Positions 16,337 to 27,478 of a stretch of 64,000 bases of DNA are shown in pieces. The notes under the pieces are model-generated. The model did not search any database. It was not told the origin of the DNA and saw nothing but the letters and a program-made list of their open reading frames with translations. The translations under genes and the position numbers were made by a program. This stretch comes from Gemmatimonadaceae bacterium (GTDB lineage: Bacteria; Gemmatimonadota; Gemmatimonadetes; Gemmatimonadales; Gemmatimonadaceae): NCBI GenBank assembly GCA_025934775.1, contig JAICWO010000012.1:62001-126000 (forward strand), in the 5' to 3' direction. Numbering within the stretch: the stretch's first letter is position 1; every line of letters begins with the position of its first letter.

Positions 16337-19300
16337 TTACTCAGGAGAGCCGCTCTTCATGATCACCTGGACGCGGGCGCCGCCCCCGCCCATGTCCATC
16401 GAGACCGCCGATCCGCCGCCGGGCAGCATCACCATGCCGAGTCCGCCGCCCATCGACCCGGACCGAATCGAGGCGAGATACCGGTGGTCGAGCATCGGCG
16501 ACACGTAGCTCGGCAGCTTCCGCACCTGCTCGGGCGTCAACAGATGCGTAATGTCCGGCGCGATCCGCATCAAGGCGTCGACCGACGCCTCGCGTGCCGA
16601 GCGATAGCGATCGTACGCCACGTCCTCATTGTAGTCGTCCGGCAGCTGCGCGAGGAACTTCGCCACCGGCGACCAGATGGAGTCGAGCTTGATCGTGAAC
16701 CACCGGTTGAGCACCGCCACGCTGTCCGCCTGCTGCGACGTGAGCTGGAGCGTGTCCGCCTGGCGCAGGATCACCGCCATCGGGTTCGGCAGTCCGAACG
16801 AGCTGTACGCCTTGAGCATGACCTCGGGCGCCTTCTGGCCCGGCGTCCGCCGGCCCTGGTCCAGCATGCGCGTGAGCATCTGCCGCTCGAAGCTCGGACC
16901 CACGTCCACCCGCAGCAGCGCCGTCAACGTGACCGGCAACCGCGTCGCCGTCTGCGCCACCGACGTCGCGCCGAAGCGTTGATTGACCTCGTACTGGTAG
17001 CGCTGCGTCGCCGGGTCGAACCCGCGCACGAACAGCAGTTGACTCGAGGGCAGCGCCGGCTGCCCCCAGCCGTGCAGGTGATTCTCGCCGTGCATCACGA
17101 TGTCGGCGGCGCCGAGTGGATTAGAGATCTGGAATGAGAGATTCGCGCGCTGCGGCATGCGCACCTTGAGCGGATTGAACTGGAAGCTCATGTTCGCCGA
17201 CGTCATCCACGGACCCTGGCAGCTGTTGCGCGCCGCCAGCTGCCCGAGCTGCGAGCGCAGACAGTCGCGTGCCGAGCTCGAGCCGCTCGCGAGCAGCTCG
17301 CGCATTCCCGCGGCGAGCGCCGGGTCGTTCGTCTTGGACGGATCGAAGACGTAGGCGCGGTCGTTGGCGTAGCCGTCGCCGTTGATGTCGCTCGCCACCA
17401 TCGGCGTGTACGGATTGCCCGACCGGAACGAGCCGTTCCAGCCGATCCGCACCCAGTCGAACGCATTGTACGTGAACGAGTAGACGATCTGGTGGCGCGA
17501 ATCGAACGAGCCGCGGCTCCAGTCGACCGCCGTCGGATCGCCCGCGGTGCTCGTGAACCCGCGGTAGCGCTCGCGGTTGTTGCCGTAGACGTACCCCACG
17601 CGCCACATGAAGCTCGAGCTGAAGCTGGTCGGCGACAGACTCAACGAGAGCTGACGGGTCTCCGAGCGCATGTCCGACCGGAGCTCGCTCACGTGCGTGA
17701 AGTCCGGCGTGAGCCGCGCCTGCGACGCGGACACCGTGCCCGTCGACGGCACGATGCCCGACGCGCTCGCGTACACGGGGCGATTGCCCTCATCAGACAG
17801 CGCGAACCGCGCCGTCGGATCGAAGTTCAGGTCGAACGTGCTCGCCTGATTCATGTTGAGCGAGTACGTCATCTCGGCCGAGAGCGCGAACCGGCCGAGC
17901 GCGGTTCCCGCCCAGTTGAGGTTCGAGCGCAGCGCGCGCGGCGCGGCGTAGCCCGGATCGAACATCGCGACATTCGGCGCGGCGCTCGAGAAGGTCGTGC
18001 CGGTCGTCCCGTCGGCGCACGCGGTCGGAATCGCGCCCTGGTTCGCGAGGTACGCCGCCCAATCCGGCGTCGGCGCCGCCGCTCCAACGCACGTGAGCTG
18101 CTGCACGCCGCTCGGCAGTCCCGTGTTGTCGAGCGCCGAGCCAATCAACGCCGCGCTCGGCGTGCTCTGAAAGACGCCAATGCCGCCGCGAACGACGGCG
18201 CGCGGCCCGCGTACCGCACCCTCGAAGCCGCCGACCTGCTGCGCCGTCCCGTACGTCCACGAGAACCCCACGCGTGGACTCGCGTACACATTGTTGGGCG
18301 CGTGGTCGTTGCGAATCCCGAGCGTCTGTTCGACGTCGGGGTTGAGCACCGGTGCGATGTTGAAGCGATTTCCGTCGAGCCGCACGCCGTACTGGAGCTG
18401 GAAGTCCGACGTCGGCGTGTACGAGTCGCCGAGCGAGAGGCCGCCGATGTACTCGCTCTCACTGCGCCGGCGGGGCGAGAGCTCGCGCGTGAAGCTCGCC
18501 GGCGTGCCCGACTCGAGATCGGCGAGGGAGTTGAACGAGAACGTGCCGAGGCGGTTGGTCGTGAGATCCTGACCATAAGCATCGCGGCGCAGCTCGGAGG
18601 TGAGCTTGATCCGGTGCTTGTTGTTCTCGCTGAACCACGAGAGCTGGTTCGATCCCTGCGCGGTCTGCGTCGTGACGCTCGTGCCCATCGAGGGATTGCC
18701 GCCGAACGACAGCGGCTGCACGCCGGACGTGCCGTCGGCGAAGATCGAATTCACGAGGACGGAGCCGTTCGGCAGCTCGAGGTACGGGCTGCCGTAGCTC
18801 CGGTTCGCGCTCAGTCCGAGCGATGTCTCGCTCAGGATCCCGAATCCGAAATAACTCGTGTGGCGGCCGGAGACGCCGGCGTTCCAGCTCGTCCGGTCGC
18901 CGCTGTGCGACGGAAGCTCGGTCGTGGATCCGGTGACGGCGTCGGACGAGAGCAGGCTCGCGTTGTATGTGAGGTTGAACGCCTGCCCGGTAGTCGAGCC
19001 GGGCGGCGTGAAATCGAAGCTGCCGAGGAGGAGGGCCTGGTTGGTGGCGCGATCGTTCGGCACGCCGCCGGGACGCGTGGGCACGCCGGCCTGCGAGAGG
19101 ATCGACAGCAGCCGATTCACCGAATCCCGCGCGACACCGGCCGTCTGCAGTCCGAGCGCACTCGTGTTCAGCAAACTCTGAAGGTCGCTCTGCCGCCGCC
19201 CGATCTGATACGCCACGTTGAAGAACGCCTTGTTCGTCGAGATCGGGCCGGAGAAGAGTCCGCTGGCCGTGACGTTCGTGTACTGCTGGCCGAGGGAGCG

Positions 19301-20092
19301 CGCGGCCGGATCGGTCCACTGGAGCTGCGGCGCATCGAGGCTCGCGCTGCTCGTGCGAATGATGAAATTGGATGCGCGGCCGGTGCGCATTTGCAGCAGA
19401 CCGCCGCTGAAGTTTCCGCGTGAGACGTCGTACGGCGAGGTGACGAGCGACGTCGAGACGTTCGCGTCGCGCGGGATGTTCGAGCCGTTGAAGTTGAGGC
19501 CATTGAGCGTCGTCGCGTTCTGATCGGGCGAGAGCCCGAGCACCGAGAAGCCGTTCGGGCCGCCGTCGGCGCTCGGGATGAGCTGGACGCCGGGCAGCGA
19601 CGCCGCGAGGGCGGCGAGATCGCCGAGCTGGTCGACCGGGACCCCGCCCGAGTTGATCGGCCGCTCGCTGCCGCCGATGTCGGGGCGGAAGTCGTCGCGG
19701 CCGGGCTTCTGTCGCTGCGCGCGCACGGTCATCGCGTCGAGCTGTGCCGCCACGCGCTGCAGCCGCGCATCGCCGATGAGAATTTCCTGATCGGCCGTGC
19801 GTTTGATCTCGAAGCGCTTGGTCGCGAAGCCGATCGCGGCGACGCTGACGTAGTAGTCGCCTTCGTCGCTCGGGAAGGGAACGGTGTAGCGGCCCGCCTT
19901 GTCCGTGCGCGTGCTGCGCGTGATGTTGCCGCTCAGGGACGTGACGGTGATCGTCGCGCGCTCCACGGGCTGGCTATCCGGTCCGACGATGCGCCCGCGA
20001 ATGACGTCGGTCTGCGCGAACGCGCGGCGGGGAAGCACGAAGGCAGCCACGCACATGGCTGCCAACAGGAAAAGGATTCTTCGCGAGCTCAC
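16337..20092 (-). CDS. TonB-dependent receptor-like protein with carboxypeptidase regulatory domain and C-terminal LTxxQ-like extension
   Basis: 1251 residues. A signal peptide is followed by a carboxypeptidase D-like regulatory domain at about 28-115 (DVIRGRIVGPDSQPVERATI), a plug-like region (PGVQLIPSADGGPNGFSVLG, TTLNGLNFNGSNIP) and a long beta-barrel-like part. No TonB box is obvious. Unlike a normal receptor it does not end at the last barrel strand: after about residue 1080 there is a helical extension with LTSQQADSVAVL and LLTPEQVRKL, like the LTxxQ motifs of Spy/CpxP proteins, and then a Gly-rich tail with GGARVQVIMKSG. It lies downstream of rmuC on the same strand. Confidence 0.8.
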   Translation of the reverse strand: MSSRRILFLLAAMCVAAFVLPRRAFAQTDVIRGRIVGPDSQPVERATITVTSLSGNITRSTRTDKAGRYTVPFPSDEGDYYVSVAAIGFATKRFEIKRTADQEILIGDARLQRVAAQLDAMTVRAQRQKPGRDDFRPDIGGSERPINSGGVPVDQLGDLAALAASLPGVQLIPSADGGPNGFSVLGLSPDQNATTLNGLNFNGSNIPRDANVSTSLVTSPYDVSRGNFSGGLLQMRTGRASNFIIRTSSASLDAPQLQWTDPAARSLGQQYTNVTASGLFSGPISTNKAFFNVAYQIGRRQSDLQSLLNTSALGLQTAGVARDSVNRLLSILSQAGVPTRPGGVPNDRATNQALLLGSFDFTPPGSTTGQAFNLTYNASLLSSDAVTGSTTELPSHSGDRTSWNAGVSGRHTSYFGFGILSETSLGLSANRSYGSPYLELPNGSVLVNSIFADGTSGVQPLSFGGNPSMGTSVTTQTAQGSNQLSWFSENNKHRIKLTSELRRDAYGQDLTTNRLGTFSFNSLADLESGTPASFTRELSPRRRSESEYIGGLSLGDSYTPTSDFQLQYGVRLDGNRFNIAPVLNPDVEQTLGIRNDHAPNNVYASPRVGFSWTYGTAQQVGGFEGAVRGPRAVVRGGIGVFQSTPSAALIGSALDNTGLPSGVQQLTCVGAAAPTPDWAAYLANQGAIPTACADGTTGTTFSSAAPNVAMFDPGYAAPRALRSNLNWAGTALGRFALSAEMTYSLNMNQASTFDLNFDPTARFALSDEGNRPVYASASGIVPSTGTVSASQARLTPDFTHVSELRSDMRSETRQLSLSLSPTSFSSSFMWRVGYVYGNNRERYRGFTSTAGDPTAVDWSRGSFDSRHQIVYSFTYNAFDWVRIGWNGSFRSGNPYTPMVASDINGDGYANDRAYVFDPSKTNDPALAAGMRELLASGSSSARDCLRSQLGQLAARNSCQGPWMTSANMSFQFNPLKVRMPQRANLSFQISNPLGAADIVMHGENHLHGWGQPALPSSQLLFVRGFDPATQRYQYEVNQRFGATSVAQTATRLPVTLTALLRVDVGPSFERQMLTRMLDQGRRTPGQKAPEVMLKAYSSFGLPNPMAVILRQADTLQLTSQQADSVAVLNRWFTIKLDSIWSPVAKFLAQLPDDYNEDVAYDRYRSAREASVDALMRIAPDITHLLTPEQVRKLPSYVSPMLDHRYLASIRSGSMGGGLGMVMLPGGGSAVSMDMGGGGARVQVIMKSGSPE

Positions 20093-20137
20093 GGGGGGCC
20101 CAGGTGGGGGTGTGAGACGACTACGGGATTCGACCCG

Positions 20138-21298
20138 TCATTGTTGCACCGCGGGTTGGACCCGCGGCGCCGACAAAAGGTTTCCCGCGGGCTCGAGCCG
20201 CTCGGGCGCGTCCGGCTCCTCCACCGATCGCAGCTTCCGCTCGATGGCGCGCGTCCGCACCGCCGCCTGGTCGAGCGTATTAGTAGCATCTTGTAACTTA
20301 TTCTTGATGCGGTCCAGCACGTCGGCGTACCGGCGGAACTCCGTTTTTGCCTCGCCGAGCACCGTCCATACTTCGCTCGAGCGCTGCTCGATCGCGAGCG
20401 TCCGAAAGCCCATCTGGAGGCTGTTGAGCAGCGCGGCCAGCGTCGTCGGGCCGGCGACCATCACGCGATAGTCGCGCTGCACCGCGTCCATGAGCGCGGG
20501 CCGACGGATCACCTCCGCGAACAGGCCCTCGGTCGGCAGAAACATGAGCGCGAAGTCGGTGGTCATCGGCGGCGCCACGTATTTTTCGGCGATGTCGCGT
20601 GCGCATTGCTTCACGCGAATCTCCAGCGCCTTGCCCGCGGCTTCGACGGCGGCGGTGTCGCCCGCATCGGCCGCGTCCACGAGGCGCGAGTAGTCCTCCT
20701 GTGGAAACTTGGCGTCGATCGGCAGCCAGACCTGCGCGACGGAGTCGTCGCGGCCGGGCAATCGAATCGCGAACTCCACGCGCTCGGCCCCTTCGCCTTT
20801 GGTGCAGACGTTCTTCGCGTACTGCGCGGGCGTCAGCAGCTGGTCGAGCAGATTGCCGAGCTGCACTTCGCCCCAGGTGCCGCGGACCTTCACGTTCGTG
20901 AGCACTTTCTTGAGATCGCCCACGCCCGCGGCGAGCGTCTGCATCTCGCCCAATCCTTTGTGCACCTGCTCGAGCCGCTCGCTCACGATGCTGAAGCTCT
21001 CGCCGAGGCGGCGCTCGAGCGTCCCCTGCAACTGCTCGTCGACCGTGGTGCGGACGGCGGCCAACTGCACGCGCATCTCGTCGCGCAGTTGCTGCGACGA
21101 GAGCACGGCGTCGGCGCGCTGGCGTGCGAGCTCGTCGCGAAGCGCGCGCTCCGTGCGCTCCTGACCGCGTTCCGCCGCGTCGAGTCGCGCGAGCAGCGGG
21201 GTGAAGTCGATCGACGGCGATCGACGAAGCACGATGATCAGCAGTGCCGCGGTGAGCGCGATGAGCAGCGCGACGCCCGCGAGCAAGAGGGAAAGCAT
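20138..21298 (-). CDS. rmuC: RmuC-family DNA recombination protein
   Basis: 386 residues. A single N-terminal membrane helix (LLLAGVALLIALTAALLIIV) is followed by a long Arg/Glu-rich coiled coil (about 35-130) and the RmuC core: VKVRGTWGEVQLGNLLDQLL, PIDAKFPQEDYSRL, KYVAPPMTTDFALMFLPTEG and VMVAGPTTLAALLNSLQMGF. The family limits inversion-type recombination in E. coli and has a PD-(D/E)XK nuclease-like core. The two short GC-rich hairpins at its 3' end (20146-20165 and 20123-20138) may act as a weak terminator before the TonB-receptor gene. Confidence 0.92.
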   Translation of the reverse strand: MLSLLLAGVALLIALTAALLIIVLRRSPSIDFTPLLARLDAAERGQERTERALRDELARQRADAVLSSQQLRDEMRVQLAAVRTTVDEQLQGTLERRLGESFSIVSERLEQVHKGLGEMQTLAAGVGDLKKVLTNVKVRGTWGEVQLGNLLDQLLTPAQYAKNVCTKGEGAERVEFAIRLPGRDDSVAQVWLPIDAKFPQEDYSRLVDAADAGDTAAVEAAGKALEIRVKQCARDIAEKYVAPPMTTDFALMFLPTEGLFAEVIRRPALMDAVQRDYRVMVAGPTTLAALLNSLQMGFRTLAIEQRSSEVWTVLGEAKTEFRRYADVLDRIKNKLQDATNTLDQAAVRTRAIERKLRSVEEPDAPERLEPAGNLLSAPRVQPAVQQ

Positions 21299-21372
21299 GG
21301 CGAGAAGCTATGGTCCGGCGCGGCGGCTCGCCATCGAGCGCCGCACCGCTACGGCTTCAGTTACGGCTTCAT

Positions 21373-22779
<1,407 letters not shown>

Positions 22780-22791
22780 CGCGGGAGCCGA

Positions 22792-22825
22792 GCGCGACGG
22801 CGGGGCAAGCTGACCGCCGTCGCGC
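22792..22825 (+). terminator. GC-rich hairpin after the zinc-finger gene
   Basis: A perfect 12-bp stem (GCGCGACGGCGG with CCGCCGTCGCGC) encloses a 10-nt loop, starting 12 nt after the stop codon. No T-run follows, so termination may be weak or factor-dependent. Confidence 0.5.
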
Positions 22826-22994
22826 GAGTCGGTTCTCACGCGGGATACAGGTTTTGAGATTGGTGGATCCCATACGGTTGTCGTGCTGAGCAGCACCTAG
22901 CCGGCCGGAGGCGCTGCCGCCAACGTAGGGCGCGGTCGAGGCGTATGCCCTCGACTCACAGTGTGGTGTCATCCCACCCCCGCCGCCCAAGGCC

Positions 22995-25496
22995 GTGTCG
23001 ACACAGTCCACCCGCCGCACGCAGGCGTACACGCCGCCGCATTCCGATGCCGTGCTCGCGAGCTCCAGCATCGAACATCGATTCCTGCCGCTGCTCGTGC
23101 TGCTCTTCGTTGGCAGCGGTTGCGCGGCGCTCATCTACGAGATCGTCTGGCTCCAGCTTCTGAGTCTCATCATCGGCTCGTCGGCCGTCTCGATGGCGGT
23201 GTTGCTCGGGACGTTCATGGGCGGCATGTGCGCCGGCAGTCTGCTCCTATCCAAGTACATCTCGCGCGCCCGGCACCCGCTGCGCGTGTATGCCATGCTC
23301 GAAGGGCTGATCGCCGTTTTCGGGCTGCTCGTGCTCTGGGGATTGCCGTATGCGGGCGGCTTGTACTTCGCGATCGCGCTGCACGGCATGGCCGATCTCC
23401 TGCTGCGCGGCCTGTTCTGCGCGATCTGTCTGCTGCCGCCGACGATTCTCATGGGCGCGACGCTGCCCGCGATCGCGCGCTGGGTCGAGACGACGCCCGA
23501 AGGGGTCGCGTGGCTCGGCTTCTTTTACGGGGGCAACATCGCCGGCGCGGTGTTCGGCTGCCTGCTCGCCGGGTTCTATCTCCTGCGCGTGCACGACATG
23601 GCCGTCGCCACGTACGCCGCCGTCGCGATCGACGTGCTCGTTGCGATGGCGAGCTTCGCGCTCGCGCGCGTGACGCGCTACGATCCGCCGCCGGCGGAGA
23701 TGCGCGATGACGACGAGCCGAACGCGCCCCTCATTCCCGCGGGCACGTGGCCGGTGTACGCGGCCATCGCGCTCTCCGGCGCGACGGCGCTCGCGGCCGA
23801 AGCGGTATGGACGCGGATCCTCTCGCTCCTGCTCGGCGCGACGACATATACGTTCTCGCTCATTCTCGCCGCCTTCCTGGTTGGCCTGGGTGCCGGGAGC
23901 ACCGTCGGCTCGATGCTGGCGCGCACAACGCGGCATCCGCGTGTTGCGCTTGGCGTCTGTCAATTGCTGCTCACCGCGTGCATCGCGTGGGCGGCGCACG
24001 TGATGACCGTGCAGCTTCCGTACTGGCCGATTCGCCCGGATCTCTCCGTGTCGCCGACGTTCACGTTCGAGGTCGACCTGGTGCGCTGCCTGTGGACCGT
24101 GTTGCCGGCGGCGCTCCTCTGGGGGGGGAGCTTCCCGCTCGCACTGGCGGCGGTGGGGCGGGGTGAAGTGGACCCGGGGCGGCTCGTCGGGACCGTGTAC
24201 GCGGCGAACACGGTCGGCGGGATCGCGGGCGCGCTGCTCGGCAGCCTGTTGATCATCGCGTGGCTCGGCACGCAAGTGTCTCAGAGAATTCTCATCGTGG
24301 CCGCCGGGCTCAGCGCGGCGATCGTGCTCGCGCCGGTGATCTCGAGCGCAACCAAACGGTTGCATGTCACCGCCGCGAGCGCGGGATGGGCCGCCGTCGC
24401 GCTCGTGTCGGCGCTCGTCCTCGCGCGCACCGTGCCGCCGGTGCCGCCGCTGCTGGTGGGCTACGGCCGCTGGTTCGTGACTCGATTAGAAAACCAGAAT
24501 GACTTCATCTACATGGGCGAGGGGATGACCGCCTCGGTCGCCGTGTCGCAGCTTCCGAACGGCGTGTTGAACTACCACAACGCCGGCAAGGTGCAGGCGT
24601 CGAGCGAGCCCCAGGACATGCGCCTGCAGCGGATGCTCGGCCACCTCACCACGCTCCTGCCGGCGCATCCGTCGCGGGTGCTCGTCATCGGCTGCGGCGC
24701 GGGCGTCACCGCCGGCGCGGTGAGCGTGGAACCGCGGCTCGAGAGCGAGACGATCGCCGAGATCGAGCCGCTCGTGCCGAAGGTGGTGTCGAAGTATTTC
24801 GGCGCGCACAACTTCCACGTCGTGTCCAATCCCAAGGTGCACGTCGAGATCGACGACGCGCGTCATTTCATCCTCACCACGCACGAGAAGTTCGACGCGG
24901 TGACGTCGGATCCGCTCGACCCGTGGGTGAAGGGCGCGGCGACGCTGTACACGAAGGAATTCTTCGACGTCGTGAAACGGCATCTCAATGCCGGCGGCGT
25001 GGTGACGCTCTTCGTGCAGCTCTACGAGAGCAACACCGAGGCGGTCAAGAGCGAGGTCGCGACCTTCTTTCAGGCGTTCCCGAACGGTGCGATCTTCGGC
25101 AACACGAACAACGGCGGCGGCTACGATCTCGTGCTCGTCGGCCAGGCCGGCAACGCGCCGATGCAGATCGACGTCGACGACATTCAGCGCCGACTCCAGC
25201 GCCCCGAGTACGCGGTCGTCGCGCATTCGCTGCAGGAGATCGGGTTCGACAACGCCATTCAGCTCTTCGCCACGTTCGCCGGCACCGAGCCCATGCTTCG
25301 CCCGTGGCTCGCCGACGCGCAGATCAATCACGATCGCAACCTGCGGCTTCAGTTCCTCGCGGGACTCGGCCTCAATCAGTACGACCAGGCGGGGATTTAC
25401 AGCCAGATGCTCCAGTACCGGCGCTTTCCGGACGGGCTCTTTCGCGGCGAGCCGGGGACGATCGAGCAGATCAGGGCCGGGATGGGGGGCAATTGA
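22995..25496 (+). CDS. Membrane-fused spermidine synthase-like protein
   Basis: 833 residues from a GTG start. The N-terminal two thirds hold about 12-14 hydrophobic segments, beginning with LLVLLFVGSGCAALIYEIVW, the signature of fused spermidine synthases. The C-terminal third is a SpeE-like methyltransferase fold with the nucleotide-binding loop VLVIGCGAGVTAGAV, IAEIEPLVP and a gatekeeper-like region VTSDPLDPWVKGAATLYT. The usual D-x-x-D/E of true spermidine synthases is altered, so the aminopropyl transfer reaction is uncertain. Probably an inner-membrane protein using S-adenosyl donors. The 215-nt region upstream has no clear SD. Confidence 0.85.
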   Translation: MSTQSTRRTQAYTPPHSDAVLASSSIEHRFLPLLVLLFVGSGCAALIYEIVWLQLLSLIIGSSAVSMAVLLGTFMGGMCAGSLLLSKYISRARHPLRVYAMLEGLIAVFGLLVLWGLPYAGGLYFAIALHGMADLLLRGLFCAICLLPPTILMGATLPAIARWVETTPEGVAWLGFFYGGNIAGAVFGCLLAGFYLLRVHDMAVATYAAVAIDVLVAMASFALARVTRYDPPPAEMRDDDEPNAPLIPAGTWPVYAAIALSGATALAAEAVWTRILSLLLGATTYTFSLILAAFLVGLGAGSTVGSMLARTTRHPRVALGVCQLLLTACIAWAAHVMTVQLPYWPIRPDLSVSPTFTFEVDLVRCLWTVLPAALLWGGSFPLALAAVGRGEVDPGRLVGTVYAANTVGGIAGALLGSLLIIAWLGTQVSQRILIVAAGLSAAIVLAPVISSATKRLHVTAASAGWAAVALVSALVLARTVPPVPPLLVGYGRWFVTRLENQNDFIYMGEGMTASVAVSQLPNGVLNYHNAGKVQASSEPQDMRLQRMLGHLTTLLPAHPSRVLVIGCGAGVTAGAVSVEPRLESETIAEIEPLVPKVVSKYFGAHNFHVVSNPKVHVEIDDARHFILTTHEKFDAVTSDPLDPWVKGAATLYTKEFFDVVKRHLNAGGVVTLFVQLYESNTEAVKSEVATFFQAFPNGAIFGNTNNGGGYDLVLVGQAGNAPMQIDVDDIQRRLQRPEYAVVAHSLQEIGFDNAIQLFATFAGTEPMLRPWLADAQINHDRNLRLQFLAGLGLNQYDQAGIYSQMLQYRRFPDGLFRGEPGTIEQIRAGMGGN

Positions 25497-25546
25497 AGCG
25501 CTCGTGATGCGCGAACGGCCTCGGGCGGGCGGGGGACGTTCGGGGA

Positions 25547-25583
25547 GAGATCGCGAGGTCGCCGCCTGAGACCGGTTTCGAGA
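25547..25583 (+). repeat. Dispersed intergenic repeat, copy 1
   Basis: Matches 27509-27545 over 37 nt with three differences; the shared core includes GTCGCCGCCTGAGACC and TTTCGAGA. In this copy the right side runs into a small perfect hairpin (CGAGTCT-CC-AGACTCG, 25587-25602). It lies between the spermidine synthase-like and MFS genes. Confidence 0.6.
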
Positions 25584-25737
25584 TTGCGAGTCTCCAGACT
25601 CGAGTGGCGAGTCAGATTGTGAATGGTGCGTCTGCACAATCTCACTCGCGTCTGCCTTCCACGTCGCGATCCCTGTCCGCCCCACCAAAGCCGGCCCGAG
25701 CGGTTTGGGCGGGCGCCAGCCCGCCATAGTTTGCAGT

Positions 25738-26928
25738 GTGCCTGGGCAAATTCATCGCGGTTCCCCGGAATTCCGCCGCACGAATCTCGCGCTGTTTTCC
25801 GCGGGCTTCGCGACTTTTGCGTTGCTGTACTGCGTGCAGCCGCTCATGCCCGTGTTCGCCCGCGAGTTTCGCGTGAGCGCCGCGGCGAGCAGCTTGTCGC
25901 TCTCGCTGACCACCGGACTCCTCGCGCCGGCGATGATCGTGGCGGGCGCGCTGTCGGAGTCGCGCGGACGCAAGCCGATGATGGTCGCGTCGCTGTTCGC
26001 GTCGGCGCTGTTGACGCTCGTCTCGGCGTTCGTCACGCGATGGCCGGTCCTCCTCGTGATCCGCGCGCTCGCGGGCGTCGCGTTCGCGGGCCTGCCCGCG
26101 ATCTCCATGGCCTATCTCGCCGAGGAGGTGCACCCGACGTCGATCGGACTTGCGATGGGGCTCGCGATCGGCGGGAACGGCCTGGGCGGCATGACCGGAC
26201 GACTTCTGACAGCACTCATTACGGATCTCATATCATGGCGCGCCGCGGTCGGCTCGATCGGGGTGCTCGGGTTGATCGCGACGGCGATCTTCTGGCGCAC
26301 ACTGCCGGCGTCGCGGAATTTCCAACCCCGGCCGCTCCGCGTGCCGGCGTTGGCGCGGAGCTTCGCGCAGCAATTGCGGCGCGGCGAGCTGCTGATCCTG
26401 TTCGGGATCGGATTTCTGTTCATGGGCGGTTTCGTGACGAGCTACAACTACATCACGTACCACCTCCTCGCGGCGCCGTACCACCTGTCGCAGGCCAAGG
26501 TCGGACTCATTTTCGTCGTCTACCTCGTCGGCATCGCCGCGTCGGCGTGGATCGGATCGCTCGCCGACCGCGCGGGGCGCGGACGCATGATCGTCGCGAT
26601 GTTCGCGCTGATGCTCGGCGGCGTCGCGCTCACCACGCTGCGCCCCCTGTGGCTCGTCGTCGGCGGCGTCGCGGTGATCACATTCGGATTCTTTGGCGGC
26701 CACTCGGTCGCCAGCAGTTGGGTCGGACTGCGCGCGCGTGACGCGAAAGTGCAGGCTTCGGCGCTCTACCTCTTCTTCTATTACATGGGATCGAGCATCG
26801 CCGGATCGATAGGCGGCTTCTTCTGGGATTCCGGGCAGTGGCTCGGCGTCGCGGCGTTCGTCGCGTCGATGCTGCTTGCGGGCGTTGCGCTCTCCTCGAT
26901 CGGCGCGCGCCGCCTCTCCGCGGCATGA
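25738..26928 (+). CDS. MFS transporter (YnfM/AraJ-like)
   Basis: 396 residues from a GTG start (a TTG at 25705 is in frame but adds only 11 residues). Twelve predicted membrane helices begin at TNLALFSAGFATFALLYCVQ. The MFS loop 2-3 motif is GALSESRGRKPMM and its repeat in the second half is GSLADRAGRGRMI. PLMPVFAREFRVSAAASSLSLS is typical of the YnfM/AraJ-like exporters of sugars or drugs. The substrate is unknown. The stop overlaps the start of the YbaK gene (ATGA). Confidence 0.88.
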   Translation: MPGQIHRGSPEFRRTNLALFSAGFATFALLYCVQPLMPVFAREFRVSAAASSLSLSLTTGLLAPAMIVAGALSESRGRKPMMVASLFASALLTLVSAFVTRWPVLLVIRALAGVAFAGLPAISMAYLAEEVHPTSIGLAMGLAIGGNGLGGMTGRLLTALITDLISWRAAVGSIGVLGLIATAIFWRTLPASRNFQPRPLRVPALARSFAQQLRRGELLILFGIGFLFMGGFVTSYNYITYHLLAAPYHLSQAKVGLIFVVYLVGIAASAWIGSLADRAGRGRMIVAMFALMLGGVALTTLRPLWLVVGGVAVITFGFFGGHSVASSWVGLRARDAKVQASALYLFFYYMGSSIAGSIGGFFWDSGQWLGVAAFVASMLLAGVALSSIGARRLSAA

Positions 26929-27413
26929 TCGATATCTACGCCGTCCTGGCCGAGTTGGGCATCGCGTACGACCGGTACGACCACGCGCCGGTGATGACCT
27001 GCGCGGAAGCCGACGCCGCGGTTCCGGAGCATGCCGCCGTCCACACGAAGAATCTCTTTCTGCGCGACAAGCGTGGCCGCAGGCACCTGCTCGTCGTGAC
27101 GACGTGTGAGAAGTCGATCGATCTGAAGCGCCTCGCCGCCCGCGTGGACGCCGACAACCTGAGCTTCGCCTCGCCGGAGCGCATGTCGAAGTACCTCGGC
27201 GTCGCGCCTGGCTCCGTCACGGTACTCGGCCTGCTGAACGACACGGAGCACGCCGTGGAGCTGATCGTGGATGCCGACGTGTGGCAGTCCGCGACGTGGC
27301 GCGCGCATCCGCTCGTGAACACGGCGACGCTGGTGCTGCGGAAGACAGATGTCGACCGGTTTCTCGCCCGGACCGGGCATGCGGCGCGGGTGGTGGTGCT
27401 GGAGCCGGGTTGA
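26925..27413 (+). CDS. YbaK/EbsC-type aminoacyl-tRNA deacylase
   Basis: 162 residues of the YbaK/ProX editing fold: HAPVMTCAEADAAV, HTKNLFLRDKRGRRHLLVV (with the conserved Lys of the active site), LSFASPERMSKYLGVAPGSVTVLGLLN and VELIVDADVW. The ProXp-ala-like and YbaK groups clear mischarged alanyl- or cysteinyl-tRNA(Pro). The ATG overlaps the MFS stop codon by 1-4 nt (ATGA), so translation of the two is coupled. Which amino acid is cleared cannot be told from the sequence. Confidence 0.88.
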   Translation: MIDIYAVLAELGIAYDRYDHAPVMTCAEADAAVPEHAAVHTKNLFLRDKRGRRHLLVVTTCEKSIDLKRLAARVDADNLSFASPERMSKYLGVAPGSVTVLGLLNDTEHAVELIVDADVWQSATWRAHPLVNTATLVLRKTDVDRFLARTGHAARVVVLEPG

Positions 27414-27478
27414 GGGGGTGAGCAACGACTGCAGGTGCAACCTCCCTTATATGTCGCCTCTCGCTGCTCGTGTCTCGC

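Noticed and set aside
20123-20138. tRNA-like T-arm (ACGGG-TCGAAT-CCCGT on the minus strand)
   Set aside because: The loop has 6 bases, no acceptor, D or anticodon arm can be drawn around it, and it abuts the rmuC stop codon; it is probably only a small hairpin.
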